This document shows, piece by piece, positions 35,201 through 48,271 of a DNA stretch of 64,000 nucleotides. Position 1 is the first letter of the stretch; the number at the start of each line of letters is the position of its first letter. The position numbers and the translations under genes were made by a program. The notes under the pieces were generated by a model. That model did no database searches. It saw only the letters and a program-made list of their open reading frames with translations, and was not told the DNA's origin. Source of the stretch: Panax quinquefolius (lineage: Eukaryota > Streptophyta > Magnoliopsida > Apiales > Araliaceae); NCBI GenBank assembly GCA_020205615.1, contig CM035170.1, positions 114,304,253-114,368,252 on the forward strand. The letters run 5' to 3'.

Positions 35201-38200
35201 TTCTTGGAATTGTTCTGTTCTCTAGATAAATAATAAATTGTTGGTATAACCTAGTAGCAGTTATTTTTCCTAACATCTAAAAAACAGTTTACAGTACGGC
35301 AGGGGTACACTTTTTTGTAGCCTAAAATAGAGTAATAGACTGTATAAAAGGTAAAGGAAATGATGTACTCACTCATCCTGAAAAGAAAAATCCTATTTCT
35401 TGTTTAGTCTCCCTGACCCAAAATATTAGGTTAGCATGGGACACGCTAGACATATTTTTTTTTCTTCTGATGAACGTTTTTCAATATTAAACTTCAAACT
35501 CTGAAATCTATTATTGGAAAATAATTTTTGTCCAAGTGTGTTCTATGTGTACCTTAATATTCGGGGAAAAAATAAACAAAGAAATATCACTCTTTTTTTC
35601 CCCCTTACTTTCTGGACTGGACTAGTATTTATCACCACGATATGGACATGAAACTCAATAACCTTGAGAGGCCTCTTGTTCCACTCACTATAAGCAAGGA
35701 CCAAATGAGTATATATATAGAAAACAAGACACGGGGAGCTACATCTTATATAAACTTCCTTGCTGGATAAGGTTCATTGATCTTTCATATTCCAATATTG
35801 CGAGAAATCTCAAACCATCACTCGCAATATAGGTGTCTCCCTTTCCTTAAATTGTCTTAAAATCCTGTCACTTAGCTGTAAACTTATATTTACATTTCAA
35901 ATTTACCCTCTTTTTGAAGAAGATACCAAGATTTGGTCTCAGGTTCATGGATCTCTACAAAGTTTTTATACCGCACATGATATTCTTAAAGTGTATATCA
36001 AAGATGACATCTAAATTGGGATGGAGGTAGTAGCATGTTGTCTAGTTCTCTAACTAGATTAAAGCGTATAAGTAAATGGATCACATCTTTTGATCCTGAT
36101 CATCCTTATCAATATCTTTTCACTATTTATACATATCCTTAGCAATATATAGAATAAAATAATTTCATCTCCATAAAAATAATAATGTATTTATCTAGAT
36201 GCTATAGAAGCTGGTCTTTAAGGTAGTTTTTGTAGATTAACTTCATCCATGCTCTCATAACTAATCCAATCATATTTTTCACACAACCACCGTCTTCTCC
36301 ATGTCAATATTATGTTTGTAGGTTTCTCTTATCATTATTGTTTAAATACTGTATGTCCTTCAAGTTTTTTTTTGGGTTTCTGCATCCCCCTCGCCTCTTT
36401 CATGAGTTATGACATCCAAGAGCTTACTAAATTCTCCGATAATATTAGGCAATCATAAAGTGTATAGCTTTGCCTTTTTCTTGTATATTGGTTTCTTGTG
36501 GGCTGCTAGGCCTTTTTGTATGTACCTGGGTTCTGCCCCTCTGGCTATTTTTTAGTATATGTGATTACTTATAAAATAAGAGTTTTCTAGTAGTTAGTAC
36601 ATTATGGATTATGGACTTTTTTTGATCAAAAATAAATATATTCTTCTATTTTTGTTATTTTCAAATTATTTCAAGTGTAGGACTTTGTCAATGGCTGTTG
36701 CATTGTTTTAACTGTTGTTGGAGTACCTAACTAGCCTGCTATTGCAAAGAATGAAAGCCATCTCCACATACTCGACATTATTCTTTGCCCAATAATGCTT
36801 TAATAACTGAAAAATTGATACTAAAATTGTATACTAAATGATGTGTATGGTTGTGGTTAGTTATAACCATTGGGCCGATTCATATATGGTGGATCATCAA
36901 CTAATTATAGTATGACACATCATTTAGTAATTTGTTTTTTGTAAGAGTCTTTTGTAGGTGTACCATTACTCTGCTTAACCTCATGGGAAATGAATTTTCT
37001 CAAATGAGTTTTTAACCTAATCACCTCCTCTATACCAATGGCATTGCATTGTGGAGTGATAAATGTTACGCGACAATTATGAGGTTGCAGGTCCAAATTT
37101 TAGAAGGGTCACTGTGTAAATCATGCAAAAGGTTAAGTCTGTACCCTGGTCCGTCCTCCCAACGTCGATGATTAATGGTAATGTGATTGGGTATTGGCTT
37201 TTCCCCTTGTGACCGAGTATCTGTATCCCCTCCTCTCTTTCATATCCTTCCACTAAATCAGGTTCAGTAGAACATATTATCTATTCTCTCTTAAAAATTT
37301 TATGCCATTTGCATCCATCTGACTTTACTGTCTTCAATAAGAATTGAAACTAAATAAATATGTATCAACACTACAGGGAGTTTCTTGTTGATTTGATTGG
37401 GAATCCAGGAAGCTTGTGTGAGCCTGATTCTTTGCTAAATGGTCCATCTTCCATCTCAATTTCTTCTCCATTGCGCTTTCCGCGATTCAGACAAGTTGAA
37501 CCAAGGGTTGATTTCAGGTCACTGGCCAAACAGTATTTCTCGGACAGTCAATTGCTTGATCTTTTATTTAAAGATTCTTCGGCAGGTGATTTCATGTCTG
37601 TATTGTGTCAACTTTCTTTTCTTAGTGCATGTTATTCCGTTTTGGGACCATATTAATGATACTATACAGACAATAATGTATGTGGAAGCTACCTTTTTCT
37701 TTCTTACTCAATTAACTGTGTGTGCTGCTTTCATCAACGTGGCAAGAGTAGTAGAAGTAGAAATCATACAGATTTGATTACGCTTGATGGAATTCATTTT
37801 CTCTTTGTATGGATTCTACCTGTGTTGTTCGCAGTTGAGATTAATTTCCTTAATTCTTTAGTTTCTAGCTTTAAATTGATTTCACGAGAACATTATTTAT
37901 GGTAAATTAAAATTTGATGTTTTAGGTGTAATTTATACTGTGATGGTGTTCATCATTACTGATATGATATAAGTGGTTTGTGGAGTTTTAAGGATTCTAA
38001 AGATAAATGAATTTAAAATGCAGGTACTGTTACTGACGGAGATACTGGAGACCCCATGTATCCTAAGCAAAATAAGAACTACATGGATAAGAACAACTCT
38101 GGGTTTAGTCCAAGCAATGGTGGTGAAATTTCTCAATCACATCTGCCTCCAAAGGCTTCCAGGACTAAGGTTCGCGACAGAGATTCGCATCATTTTAATG

Positions 38201-41200
38201 CATATATTCCTGGGATGATTATAAGCTCAGCTCATATGGTAAAAAACCCAGTTCCTCTAAATCACACCCCTCACATCGGGCATCGAGATCTGCAACCCCT
38301 TATTTCCGTATCTGATCCAAGGCTGGACACAGTTGAAGATCAGAGGTTTCTTGAGGGCAGTCAACTTGCTTCAACTAGACCGAGTAGGGAACTTACCCTT
38401 GATGTGGAAGATTTAAACATTCCATGGAATGATCTGGTTTTAAAAGAGAGAATCGGAGCAGGTAATTCCCTTCCACTGGTTTGGATATAACATTGTAGAT
38501 TACGAACTCCATTATGGTTGTTTATTATTGGGAGGAAAGGCAGTTTTTGCCAGATTTAGGAAGCTATTCTTAAACAAATTGAGTTATTTTGTCAGGTTCT
38601 TTTGGTACTGTCCATCGTGCTGATTGGAATGGCTCTGTAAGTAATCCATCATTTGCTTCTAGATTTTCATTTCAAACTTATTCATGATCAGGTATCTCTT
38701 AAGATGAATATGAATGTATTCTATCCTCTGGTTTTTTCTTTGTTAGTTTGCTTAGGCACTAAATGGATGCCCCATGGTTTAAGGTTTAAGTAGTGGGAAA
38801 ACTAGAATTATGTTAAAACAATCTATATGTAAGATGCTGACATTGATGAGAGCTGCTAACATGTGCTATTTTCATGGATTAGATCGTGCAAATTTTTATC
38901 ATGTGTGTGTATCATCTTTAACCATTATGCAGAGTAGAACATTCTTAAACTAGATCGAATAATGTCATGAGGGCCTGATTGGATAGGGTCTCATTTGTTT
39001 TCTAGGTTCATCTTATAAATATCAGAAATTGTTTTTGGATAGTGTTTTATTTTCAAATGACAGACCTTTGCATCAATACTTTAACCAGTATTATTATTTA
39101 TTGCATTAATTTGCAATGCCTAAAATTTTCTTGCTGAGTAATATATATGACAATATTCTCTATTCTCCTTCAGCGTCTCGATTATTGCTTGGTGTTCGAC
39201 AGTTGGACTATAATGGTTGGTTACTTTGTATCATCCCTTTATATTTGTGATCTTACAAAAGCATAAATTTTCAGGATGTTGCAGTCAAAATTCTTATGGA
39301 CCAAGATTTTCTTGCAGAGAGAATTAAGGAGTTCTTAAGGGAGGTAAGTGTTAGTTTACTTTCTTGTTGATTTAGCTTAAAAGTTGAGAAATAGTGTTGA
39401 ACTGAAATATTCATATGCTTAAATGCATATATGTATACATATTACTCGGTTACTTCAATGCCCACTATTTGTTTCTGTTAGGTTGCAATAATGAGACGCC
39501 TTCGGCATCCAAATATTGTCCTCTTCATGGGGGTTGTTACGCAGCCTCCAAATTTGTCAATAGTTACCGAGTATTTATCAAGGTTTATTAATGCCTCCTC
39601 AATATTACTCCTTTACAACTTACCTTTTCATTGCAATGCTAAACTACATTGTTTTCTGTCTAACTGTTTTCATTATCGTCCTTGAACTGTAGAGGTAGTT
39701 TATATAGGCTCTTGCATAAATCTGGTGCTAGAGAAATGTTGGATGAGAGGCGTCGGTTGAGTATGGCTTATGACGTGGTATCTATCTAAGACTTTTTTTT
39801 CATAAAATTTTATATAGCCTTGTGTTTGTTTTCCTTTTGTTATCAGCATCCTCGCTCTCTAATGGCTTCTGTATGGTTATTATAGGCCAAGGGAATGAAC
39901 TATCTTCACAGACGCAACCCTCCCATTGTTCATCGGGACCTGAAATCTCCCAATCTTTTAGTTGACAAAAAATATACTGTTAAGGTAAGAAGGAAATCTG
40001 GAGCATGGCCACATAGAAGATTGCTGCAAATCAACTACCTTTTGGTTCTCTTGATTATTCTTATTTCTTAGAAATTGAAGTATTTGTTCTCATGAACTCA
40101 TGTGGGCATGTGGCTTGATGTTATTGATCTTGAAACCCCTTTTACATTTTATCCATTAGCCATTATCATTGTTATGCTGAGAGAAGCTTTATAAGCTGCC
40201 TGTTACATTTTTATTCATCATCTTGCTTTAGTTTTAATGTTGGCAATGCCTGGTTCATAGCACCGGAACTTTTAACCAATTTAAATCTGGCAATGATAAT
40301 GTACGAGCTGAAGTTGTACATTAGGTATTTTACACATGAGTTATCCACCAACAAAATCTGGTTCAGTAGATTTTGTGGTTGAATTCAGGTGTTGAAAAAA
40401 TATTGCTCTATTTCTTTCTTTCCTTTCTCCCTCACCGCTCATATATTTTGTGGAAAATAATTTGTTAAGAAAAGTCTCACTCTACTTGTTGTTCATCACT
40501 GATTTATAACTAAGGTGGTGGACTAGGTAGGCTAGGGGAATTACTATAACTGAGGAATTTAACGCAGACGTAGTCAGCATTATATAATGGTACATTATAT
40601 ATTTGCTTTTTGAGGCCTTGGGTGAAAACCATGCCACACCTTGGTCCTGATTTGAATCTGCAGAGATAGAACAGAAAATAGAGGGATAGATGGAAGGAAT
40701 TTAGGGAGGAAAGAGAGGAATAAATAGATAGACTCAATTTTGACGGAAGTTAGGAGGGAGATAGGTGTGAGAGCAAAACTGCTTCTTAGATTTTCATATC
40801 ATTTGTCACTTGTAAAATAAAAGTTACAGGACTCTTGTATTTATAGACTACATAAAATTGTTGGAAAAGTAAAGTCTAAACCTACACCATATTCTCTTAT
40901 CCTACACTCGCAAAATAACTAATTACCCATGTGCTCACATGCTTACTCAAAATATACTAACTCTAGAATATACTAATTTATTGCTTGCTGCTCAAAATGC
41001 CCTTAACTTCTCAGCATGGATGAGATTTCTAAATAATCCCTTATCTTCTCTATGGTCCATGTGACCTGTCTTGCCCTTCCTTTTATCAAACATAACCATA
41101 GAAGATATTAATATGTTGAGTTGCAAGTTTCAGCAAAGCAGAGCATTGTTTATGGAGTTTTGCTACTACTGTGCTCAGATCCTTGCTTGTTTACTTCTGG

Positions 41201-43894
41201 GCTAGTTTGGGTTGTGTTTAGGTGATGGTTTGTGATGTGTTTCAATAGGTTTTGTGGCCGAATGAAGTGTTTTTTGATGGTCTGTATTTCTGGTGATGAA
41301 CAGTAGTGAAGTAGTGAAATGATGATGAAGATGAGTTTTTCTAGTGAAGGAATAACTCTGATACCAAATTGTCAGGCCACGCCTTTGTCCTGACTTGAAT
41401 CTGCAGAGATTGAACATAAAATAGAGGGATAGATAAAAGGAATTTAGGGAGGAAAGAGAGGAACAGACAGATAGACTCAATTTTGGGGGAAGATAGAAGG
41501 AGGGACATAGGCGTGAGAGCAAAATTGCTTCTCAAATTTTCATATCATTCATCATTTGTAAAATAAAAGTTATAGGACTTGTATTTATAGACTACATAAA
41601 CTTACTTGAAAATTAAAGTCTAAACCTACACCATATTCTCTTATCCTACACTCACAAAATAACCAACTACCCATGTGCTCACATGCTTACTCAAAATATA
41701 CCAACTCTAGAATATACTAATTTATTGCTTGCTGCCCAAAATGCCCTCTGCCTGATATATTTTGTGAGTTCTACTCTCAACAAAGTAATTATTTGATGTG
41801 AAAGCCCTGTAAATCACAGTAAATGTTAGATGTGAAGGCCACAGGTCAAGCATAAGCTGCATAGAAATGTATTGTCTGTATTGATATCTCAAATCACCCT
41901 AATGTCTATGTAGTTTACACCTCAGATGCAGGCTATAAGTTAAGAGGCCAAGCTGCTGAATTTTTTAATCCCCCACCAAAAATAAAAAAACAAAAAACAA
42001 AAAAAAAACACATTAAATATTGAATTTTCTTCTCCAAAGTCTATGTAATATGAGTATGAAATATTTTTGACAAGCAGTTATCTTAACGTGGTTTTGTACA
42101 GGCATAATTTTATCAGCATCTTTGTTTTCAAAGGGTTAGATTGTATCTTCTATTTGTAATTTACATGCTGGATATAAAGTTTGTTTTTAATTGATGTTTT
42201 TTGTTGGAATAACTGACATGTCCAACTTACACTGTCACACCCCACTACACTTGAGGTTCTGTTATTCTTTTTTCATCGTTAAATATAGCCTATTTTTACT
42301 TTTTCATCGACAATTGATTTAACTCCAGAAATATATAACATTCTTCACCTTTCCTTTTTACTAGTCTTATCGTTGGAATCATAGATGGGTAGTATTTTCT
42401 CAGATGATTTTTTCTATTTTGTGTCTTTGCGTATGCTGTTACTTCTTTGTAATATATTTGACTGTTAATACAGGTCTGTGACTTTGGTCTTTCTCGCTTA
42501 AAAGCAAACACATATCTTTCATCAAAGTCAGCTGCAGGAACTGTGAGTTTTCTTCAAACTTATTCACATCATAATAGTATCATTATCTTTAGATTACATT
42601 CTCTATCACAATATATTTGACCTTGTTTTCTTAAATAGCCCGAGTGGATGGCACCAGAAGTCCTTCGTGATGAACCATCAAATGAAAAGTCAGATGTATA
42701 CAGCTTTGGTGTAATTTTGTGGGAGCTTGCAACTCTGCAGCAACCCTGGGGTAATTTAAATCCAGCACAGGTTTGTACGCTCAAGTTAAATTCTTTTGGT
42801 AATTTAATACAATTAAGAGTAGAGAGTTACTGATACTCGGAATTGTGGCTAAAAGTTGTCTTCTGTAGACTCGGGGCAATATTAGAGGACCTTTAGAGCT
42901 GCTTATTTTTATGATTTGTTTAGGATTACTACTTTACGTTCTCCGTCATAGTTTCATAGGGATTGGTGAGTGGTGCTTCAGTAATACCTAAAAAATTCCC
43001 GCTAATTTCTTTGTTTTCTTTTACGATGACTTCTTATCCTCCACATGTGATTTTTTCTTTCTTCATCAAATGCTTGAATAAATATAGGAAACCACCATAT
43101 TTTTTTCTACATCATAGAGGCCAGAGCTTTGATCTGCAGCTCTAATTACTTGTTTTTATTGCTAATAATGATGATGATGATTTATTCCATCAGCATTTCT
43201 ACCAGCCCTACTATTCTTAATATAATATGAAGTCATATCACATATTTAGAACTTTTAAAGTGACCCTAGACCTCCTCTTATCCTTTCCATTGTACTCCGC
43301 TACTTAATTCATTTGACAATTTGAACCTTGAATGATTGTTAACACTTGCTGCTCTGTACACTAACCTGATGCATTTTTATGATTGTAAACTACCTACAAT
43401 TACGCCTATAAAATCCTTTCAGTAGTCTTACGTTTGGTTTCATATCCTGTTTCAACCCATTTTCTTCCGTTTAGGTCCAGGGTTCCTACTTCTGTTTTCT
43501 TCATCTCTCTCTCTCTTCTTTTTTGTCAAGAAGAGGGATATTGTGTGAGCTTATTTTTCTCATGTGTGATTTTATAATATTGTATTGTAGGTTGTAGCTG
43601 CTGTTGGTTTTAAGTGCAAAAGGCTTGATATTCCTCGTGATTTAAATCCTCAAGTTGCTTCCATAATTGAGGCTTGCTGGGCGAAGTGAGTAGGAATTGC
43701 TTCATTTCCTGATCCCAACAATTCGTTGTTTTACATATATGGAAATTTTAGTTTGCTTTTCATTGATACAAATTTGATTCTGCAGCGAGCCGTGGAAACG
43801 CCCTTCCTTTGCCAGCATCATGGAATCTCTTAGTCCATTGATAAAACCTCCCACACAACAACCAGGTCGTGCAGATCTGCCATTGCTCACATGA
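32297..43894 (+). CDS. CTR1: CTR1, Raf-like Ser/Thr kinase of ethylene signalling
   Basis: Negative regulator of the ethylene response. In Arabidopsis CTR1 binds ETR1-class receptors at the ER through its N-terminus and phosphorylates EIN2. Exons: 32297-32893, 33659-33957, 34049-34193, 34499-34602, 37377-37585, 38024-38461, 38596-38636, 39275-39343, 39482-39582, 39693-39777, 39886-39984, 42474-42542, 42639-42770, 43591-43685, 43786-43894. All junctions are GT..AG and the joined frame is 2592 nt (863 aa; Arabidopsis CTR1 is about 820). N-terminal [11 protein letters not shown] (residues 6-16) and [20 protein letters not shown] (77-96) are CTR1 hallmarks. The EDR1/CTR1 domain spans about 140-450. 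The kinase domain (about 585-850) has glycine loop GAGSFG, VAVK Lys616, HRDLKSPN with Asp714, DFG at 732-734 and MAPE at 756-759, all intact. ATG 32297 was chosen because it matches the family start; TTG at 32291 is not used. The gene is isolated between repeats. Introns 4 and 11 (about 2.8 and 2.5 kb) are large. Confidence 0.96.
34603..37376 (+). other. CTR1 intron 4 (2.8 kb)
   Basis: Bounded by GACAG|GTGATT and CTACAG|GGAGTT and interrupts an Arg codon (AG|G). It is several times longer than most CTR1 introns here. AT-rich with no recognisable coding or clear terminal repeats. Confidence 0.85.
40629..41747 (-). mobile_element. TRIM-like small LTR element in CTR1 intron 11
   Basis: Two direct repeats of about 375 bp (40629-41003 and 41370-41747) flank about 366 bp. 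Next to the right repeat, the minus strand reads TGGTATCAGAG (41356-41366), the initiator-Met primer-binding site, three bases beyond an LTR end in TGACA. Short LTRs, a correct primer-binding site and an internal region too small to code define a terminal-repeat retrotransposon in miniature. The repeats differ at scattered bases, so it is not recent. I could not assign a polypurine tract or target-site duplication. It is antisense to CTR1 and removed with the intron if splicing is normal. Confidence 0.7.
41356..41366 (-). other. Primer-binding site of the intronic TRIM-like element
   Basis: The minus strand reads TGGTATCAGAG, a perfect match to the start of the common initiator-methionine tRNA site, directly downstream (minus sense) of the right repeat. 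Confidence 0.75.
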
Positions 43895-44700
43895 AGTGTG
43901 AAGCCTCTTTGATATTTAGTTGTGCACATATACAGAATTCATTGATGATTTAGTTCTGGCAGAAGCAGGGGAACTGCTTGGATAAACCCAAGCTTGTCTT
44001 TCTGGTAATCTACAGCCTTCAATTCTCAATAATCTTCATGAATTGATTTTTTGGTGATGGTAATACTGATATCGAGGGCTGCCCTTATTAAATTTAACCT
44101 TTGTGACATTTTATCACGAGCACAAAACTCTTAACAACGTTAGCTGTGCCAAGTATGTACTTGTGAGGAACCGCCTGAAATTATCCTTTTCTCACCTGGT
44201 TCTGTATCCAAAACTTTTTATGGTGTTCAGCCAGGTGCTTAGTTCCTTGTCTAATTAGGGTCAGAAACGATGGTTCCTGAGGGCAGCGGAGTGCCAATGG
44301 TTTCTTTATTCTTCCTCAGGGTGAAAGTGATGGGAGTTTTTTTTTTTTTTTTTTTTTTTTGGGGGTGGTGGTGCTTGCTTAGTATCCCTTGAAATTCATT
44401 CCAATTTTATTTTATTTTATTGGTTTCTATTTTCTCATTTTCGAATTATTGTGATTTCATGCAGGCTGATTGTTGTACATATTTTCACTTTGCCTATTGA
44501 GTAGTACTATTCGTTTGGGCAACAGAAGAAGCTGCCTTGCCTCTTATAGAAAATTTTCTTTTCATCAACATAATGTATTGTTCCCAGCCCCCAGGCATAT
44601 CAAGTAGTGCCAACGTTGTGATTTGTGTAATTTGATATTTTTTGTATGTATGTATGATTGTTGCAAATGGTTATGGGCTGATGGCATAACCAATTTTACT
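43895..44700 (+). other. CTR1 3' untranslated region and downstream DNA
   Basis: No coding frame. A T24 tract at 44337-44360 and AT-rich segments follow. The polyadenylation site cannot be placed with confidence; TTTGTATGTATGT near 44640 is a plausible far-upstream-type element. Confidence 0.4.
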
Positions 44701-45575
44701 GGCATGACATAAATCTGTCTCCCGCATTTGAGTGGTGGTCAATTGGTCCACAGGCTACAGGTTTCTCTGATAAAGTTGACTGGTTTGTTTACCAAAATTT
44801 ACTCCATCAGTTTCAAAATTAAAGAAATATTTTTCATTTTAATATGTTTCAAAATTAGATATATATTTTTATTTTTAAACTGTAAAGTCGCATGAAATTT
44901 CAAAAAATGCCATCACTCATTTATTAGGTAGATTGAGTATTATTGTATCACCATTACTAAATTTAGCAAATGTTGGGATTATGTTCTGGGAAAATTAAAA
45001 ATTTCTAGGTGCTTTTGGATCAAGGAATGAGGACGGAGAAGTATGCCTACAATTAAATTTACTTTTTTCAGTTTACCCTTGTACGAGTAGAATCCTTCTA
45101 GTAAAAGAAGAGGGGAGCCTGGGGTGTGGGGGTGGACTAGAGACAGTAATTTATCGAATTTTAAAATGTGTTCATATTTAATTTATTTATATTTTAAGTT
45201 CAAGTTGAGCTCGAATCGAACTTCTATCGAGCGAGTACGAATTATTTGTTCATTTTACAATCTTATCTAAAAGTTTAATTATTATAAAAAAAATCAGATA
45301 TTTAGAATGAAAAATTGCATGCAAATTTTTGCCTAACTACAATATTAACTGATAAGGTCAAATGCAACAAGAATCAGACCGTACCAAATATATATCAATT
45401 CTGGGTCCGGGGGGGGGGGGGGGGGGTTGTGTAATTTTGTTTTTTTTTTAAACACTGTAAATTATTTATAGTATTTTTTCAATAAAAAATATATTTTCTT
45501 TTACAGTTTTTTGTTCAAACTTACTCTATTATTTTTTATTTATTATTCTTATAATTGTAGTTAAAAGAAAATTAT
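44701..45575. other. Intergenic, no gene recognised
   Basis: AT-rich. Contains a G18 run at 45409-45426, an unusual homopolymer for this AT-rich context, and GAGCTCGAATCGAAC-type intergenic repeat sequence near 45210. Confidence 0.4.
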
Positions 45576-45579
45576 TTTT

Positions 45580-45850
45580 GCCAAAAAACACTTTTTTACT
45601 ACTGTGGTTGTAGTGTTTTAAGCAATTAGCCACTGTGTTTTTAAAATATTCAATTAGCCCACTGAACTTTTTAAAAATGTGCAATCAACCCATTCCGTCC
45701 AATTTGAGTAACAAATGTTAACAAATCTGCTTGGGTTACTTACGTGGCGTTTTGAAAAAAAATAAAAATTACGTGTATGACTGGCTTTTTGAGGTCAAAT
45801 TTGCAAAAAGTCGGTCAAATTTGTAGAAAGTTAGTATATGCTTGTTTAAT
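45580..45850 (+). repeat. Dispersed repeat, copy 1
   Basis: Reads CACTTTTTTACTACTGTGGTTGTAGTGTTTTAAGCAATTAGCC and onward. A diverged copy lies in the opposite orientation at about 53525-53800 with the same order of CAATTAG, CAATC and GTCCAATTT blocks. No ORF. Probably a non-autonomous element of unknown class. Confidence 0.6.
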
Positions 45851-46224
45851 GGATTTTCTTTATAATTTTTTCTTCTCAAACAAAAAAAATAAAATAATAA
45901 AATCATTATGTGATAAAAAAATAATTAAAATAATAATAAAACTAAAATAAATATTTTAATTTATTTTTTTATAATTTTTTCTTTTCCTTTTATCTCTTCC
46001 TTTCTTTTAATAATTATTTTATTTTAAAATTAATTCCAAATAATACAAATAATATATCAAAATTTTTGTATCAATGAGATCTATTACATGTAAAATCTCA
46101 AATTTTACAAATAAAGATTTAATTTTCTCTAAAATATTTTTTTAATATTATGGTATGGATTTGAAATAATATTATAGTTGTGGGTAGTATTTATAAATTT
46201 TGCAAACTATGAAAGTTGTTGTAT
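45851..46224. other. AT-rich intergenic DNA
   Basis: No gene or clear repeat; long A/T tracts with poly-pyrimidine TCTTTTCCTTTTATC near 45980. Confidence 0.4.
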
Positions 46225-46551
46225 TATATTCGATTAATTAGGGAATATTCGTTTTAGTAGAGAATATTCGTGATAACCACAAGTAATCATCATTGGTGGA
46301 CCTCACAACGGAATTATTGTCGGAATGAGAAAACGACAAAAATATACTTATGAAAATAACGGCGGAAGTTTTACCGTTAAAACTGTTGAACTACCTGGTA
46401 GTAAAAGTACAGTAATACGCATGGTTGCATAGTAGTACACGGTATTGATTATTGATGCTTACGTGAGAAGTCACCTCGGTTTTGTTCAATTATTGCTTAC
46501 GATGAATTCTTTGTATAGTAGGCTCACGTTATTGGATTCAATTATTGTCCG

Positions 46552-46553
<2 letters not shown>
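46225..46553 (+). repeat. Family-A LTR fragment, inverted and diverged
   Basis: GGGAATATTCGTTTTAGTAG, ATTATTG and CTTACGTGAGAAG blocks match, in reverse complement, the order of blocks in family-A LTRs (AATATTCC, GACAAAG, ACGTAAGGATCAATAATT). Diverged, with no ends defined. It adjoins LTR-B sequence across a (TA)n, suggesting a chimeric LTR. Confidence 0.5.

Positions 46554-46595
<42 letters not shown>
46554..46595. repeat. (TA)n microsatellite
   Basis: About 20 TA units between family-A-like and LTR-B-like sequence. Confidence 0.95.
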
Positions 46596-48271
46596 GAGTT
46601 TTGTTTTATTAGTATTATTAATGTAATAAAAGCGGAAAAACTTTTTTATATAAAATGAATACTTTTATAAAGTTATTCGTTTTATTAGGCTAATAGTAAA
46701 TTTTTTTATATAAAATGAGAATATTTTATAAAGTTATTTGTTTTATTAGACAATAATTAGAATATATTATATTTTATTATGCATAGTGTTTGCATAGTGC
46801 TGCGATAGTGTTTGCGTAGAAAAATTTTTTATATAAAAATGTAATACTTTTATAAAGTTATTCGTTTTATTAGATTATAAATAGAATATATTATATTTTA
46901 TTGTAAATCAATCTAAAAATTCAGTTTTAAAAGTAAATCAATCTGGACCGTTCATGGATTGGTTCTTATTAGATCCATTCTTCTATAAATAGAAGCTCAT
47001 TCCTTTATTATTTCTTACGAATTCATTGAAACTCTAGAGAGAGAAACTGTAGAGAGAATTCTTCTTCTATAATCTTAAACGTATTTCTTTAGCGTTTAAG
47101 AAAGCTTTGAGCGTAGTGCAAGTTTTTTGAAGTATATCCCCGCCCTACCGCCAGAGTACTCTTCTTTATAAGATAAGGGGTATTATTTTCTTTCGTATTC
47201 ATGAATAGAACTTCTGTTATTCCATTCTTTATTATTTTGTTGGAATAACATGTATACATGGTATACTTGGTGAAATTCTCATGTTATTCCATTCTTTATT
47301 ATTCTGTTGGAATAACCTGTATACGATTCTGTTGGAATAACCTGTATACGTGGTATACTTAGTGAAATTCTTCTGTTATTCCATTCTTTATTATTCTGTT
47401 GGAATAACTCAGATATCTGCTGATTCACCCTAAACTTGGTGAAATTCTTATGTTATTCCATTATTTATTATTTCATTGGAATAACTCAGATACGCTGCTA
47501 CCCTATACTTGGTGAAATTCTTACGTTATTCCATTCTTTATTATTCATTGGAATATCACATGCAATGCGTTTTTACGCTTGGACTGGTTCCGATTATTTA
47601 ATATTTTATTGGAATAATATATACGCCAAGCAATCTCAAGATGCGTGGTGATTTCTGTTGTTATTCCATTATTTATTATTATGTTAGAATATCCTATCGG
47701 TGTGTATTACGCCTGACCTGGTTTTATTATTTATTATTTTGGTAGAATAACCTGTCTATGCGAAGTACCGCATGCATGGTGATTTCTTTTGTTATTCCAT
47801 TCTTTATTATACTCAGTTGGTTAAAGTTTTAACTTCTATACTCCATGAAATTAGTGGAATATCCTTGATATTTGCGCTTCATCCAGTATCTTTTCATGGA
47901 AATATTCTTCTGAGCATTCTTGAATTTTATTCTACAAAGAAGTATCATGTTGACATTTTGGACTTTATTAATTCCTGGATAATTTAATTCTTGAACTTGT
48001 TTTATTGAATTTTTATATCATTGTCATCATCCTCATGTTTATATTTTGTTGAAAGTCATTTATGGCCTGTAGTGCATAGATGAACTTGGTATGATTATGA
48101 TCGAGGATTATTGATATATAATCATAACCGTAATGTTACAAATGATGTGGAAAAAGTCTCATTGGCGTTAGTAGTGCATTGATGGACAGTTTTTGGTATG
48201 ATTATGGTTATGAATTCTCTTCGGCCAAAGGAGCAAAGATGAATTATTTTATGGCATGATCAGGACCGTTG
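46596..48271 (+). repeat. LTR-B copy, inverted relative to 985-3462
   Basis: Blocks in the order ATAAAGTTATTCGTTTTATTAG, a TATA box at 46982-46992, a leader with CTAGAGAGAG, and a GTTATTCC..GGAATAAC palindromic repeat array (about 47220-47800) reproduce the other copy in reverse complement. Past 48040 are units like GTAGTGCA.AGATGAA that resemble the family-A hairpin repeats, so the two LTR families are related. The right end appears to be cut by the CACTA-like terminus at 48272. Confidence 0.6.
46982..46992 (+). promoter_or_regulatory. TATA box of the inverted LTR-B copy
   Basis: TCTATAAATAG, followed about 45 bp on by GAATTCATTGAAACTCTAGAGAGAG. Conserved with the minus-strand TATA at 3008-3016. 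Confidence 0.5.

Noticed and set aside
38973..39270. Possible missed exon in CTR1 intron 7
   Set aside because: The exon 7-exon 8 join (NGS|DVAVK) is exact and leaves no gap in the kinase domain.
45409..45426. G18 homopolymer as a G-quadruplex or regulatory site
   Set aside because: A single run in an AT-rich intergenic region, possibly of uncertain length in the assembly, with no conserved context.
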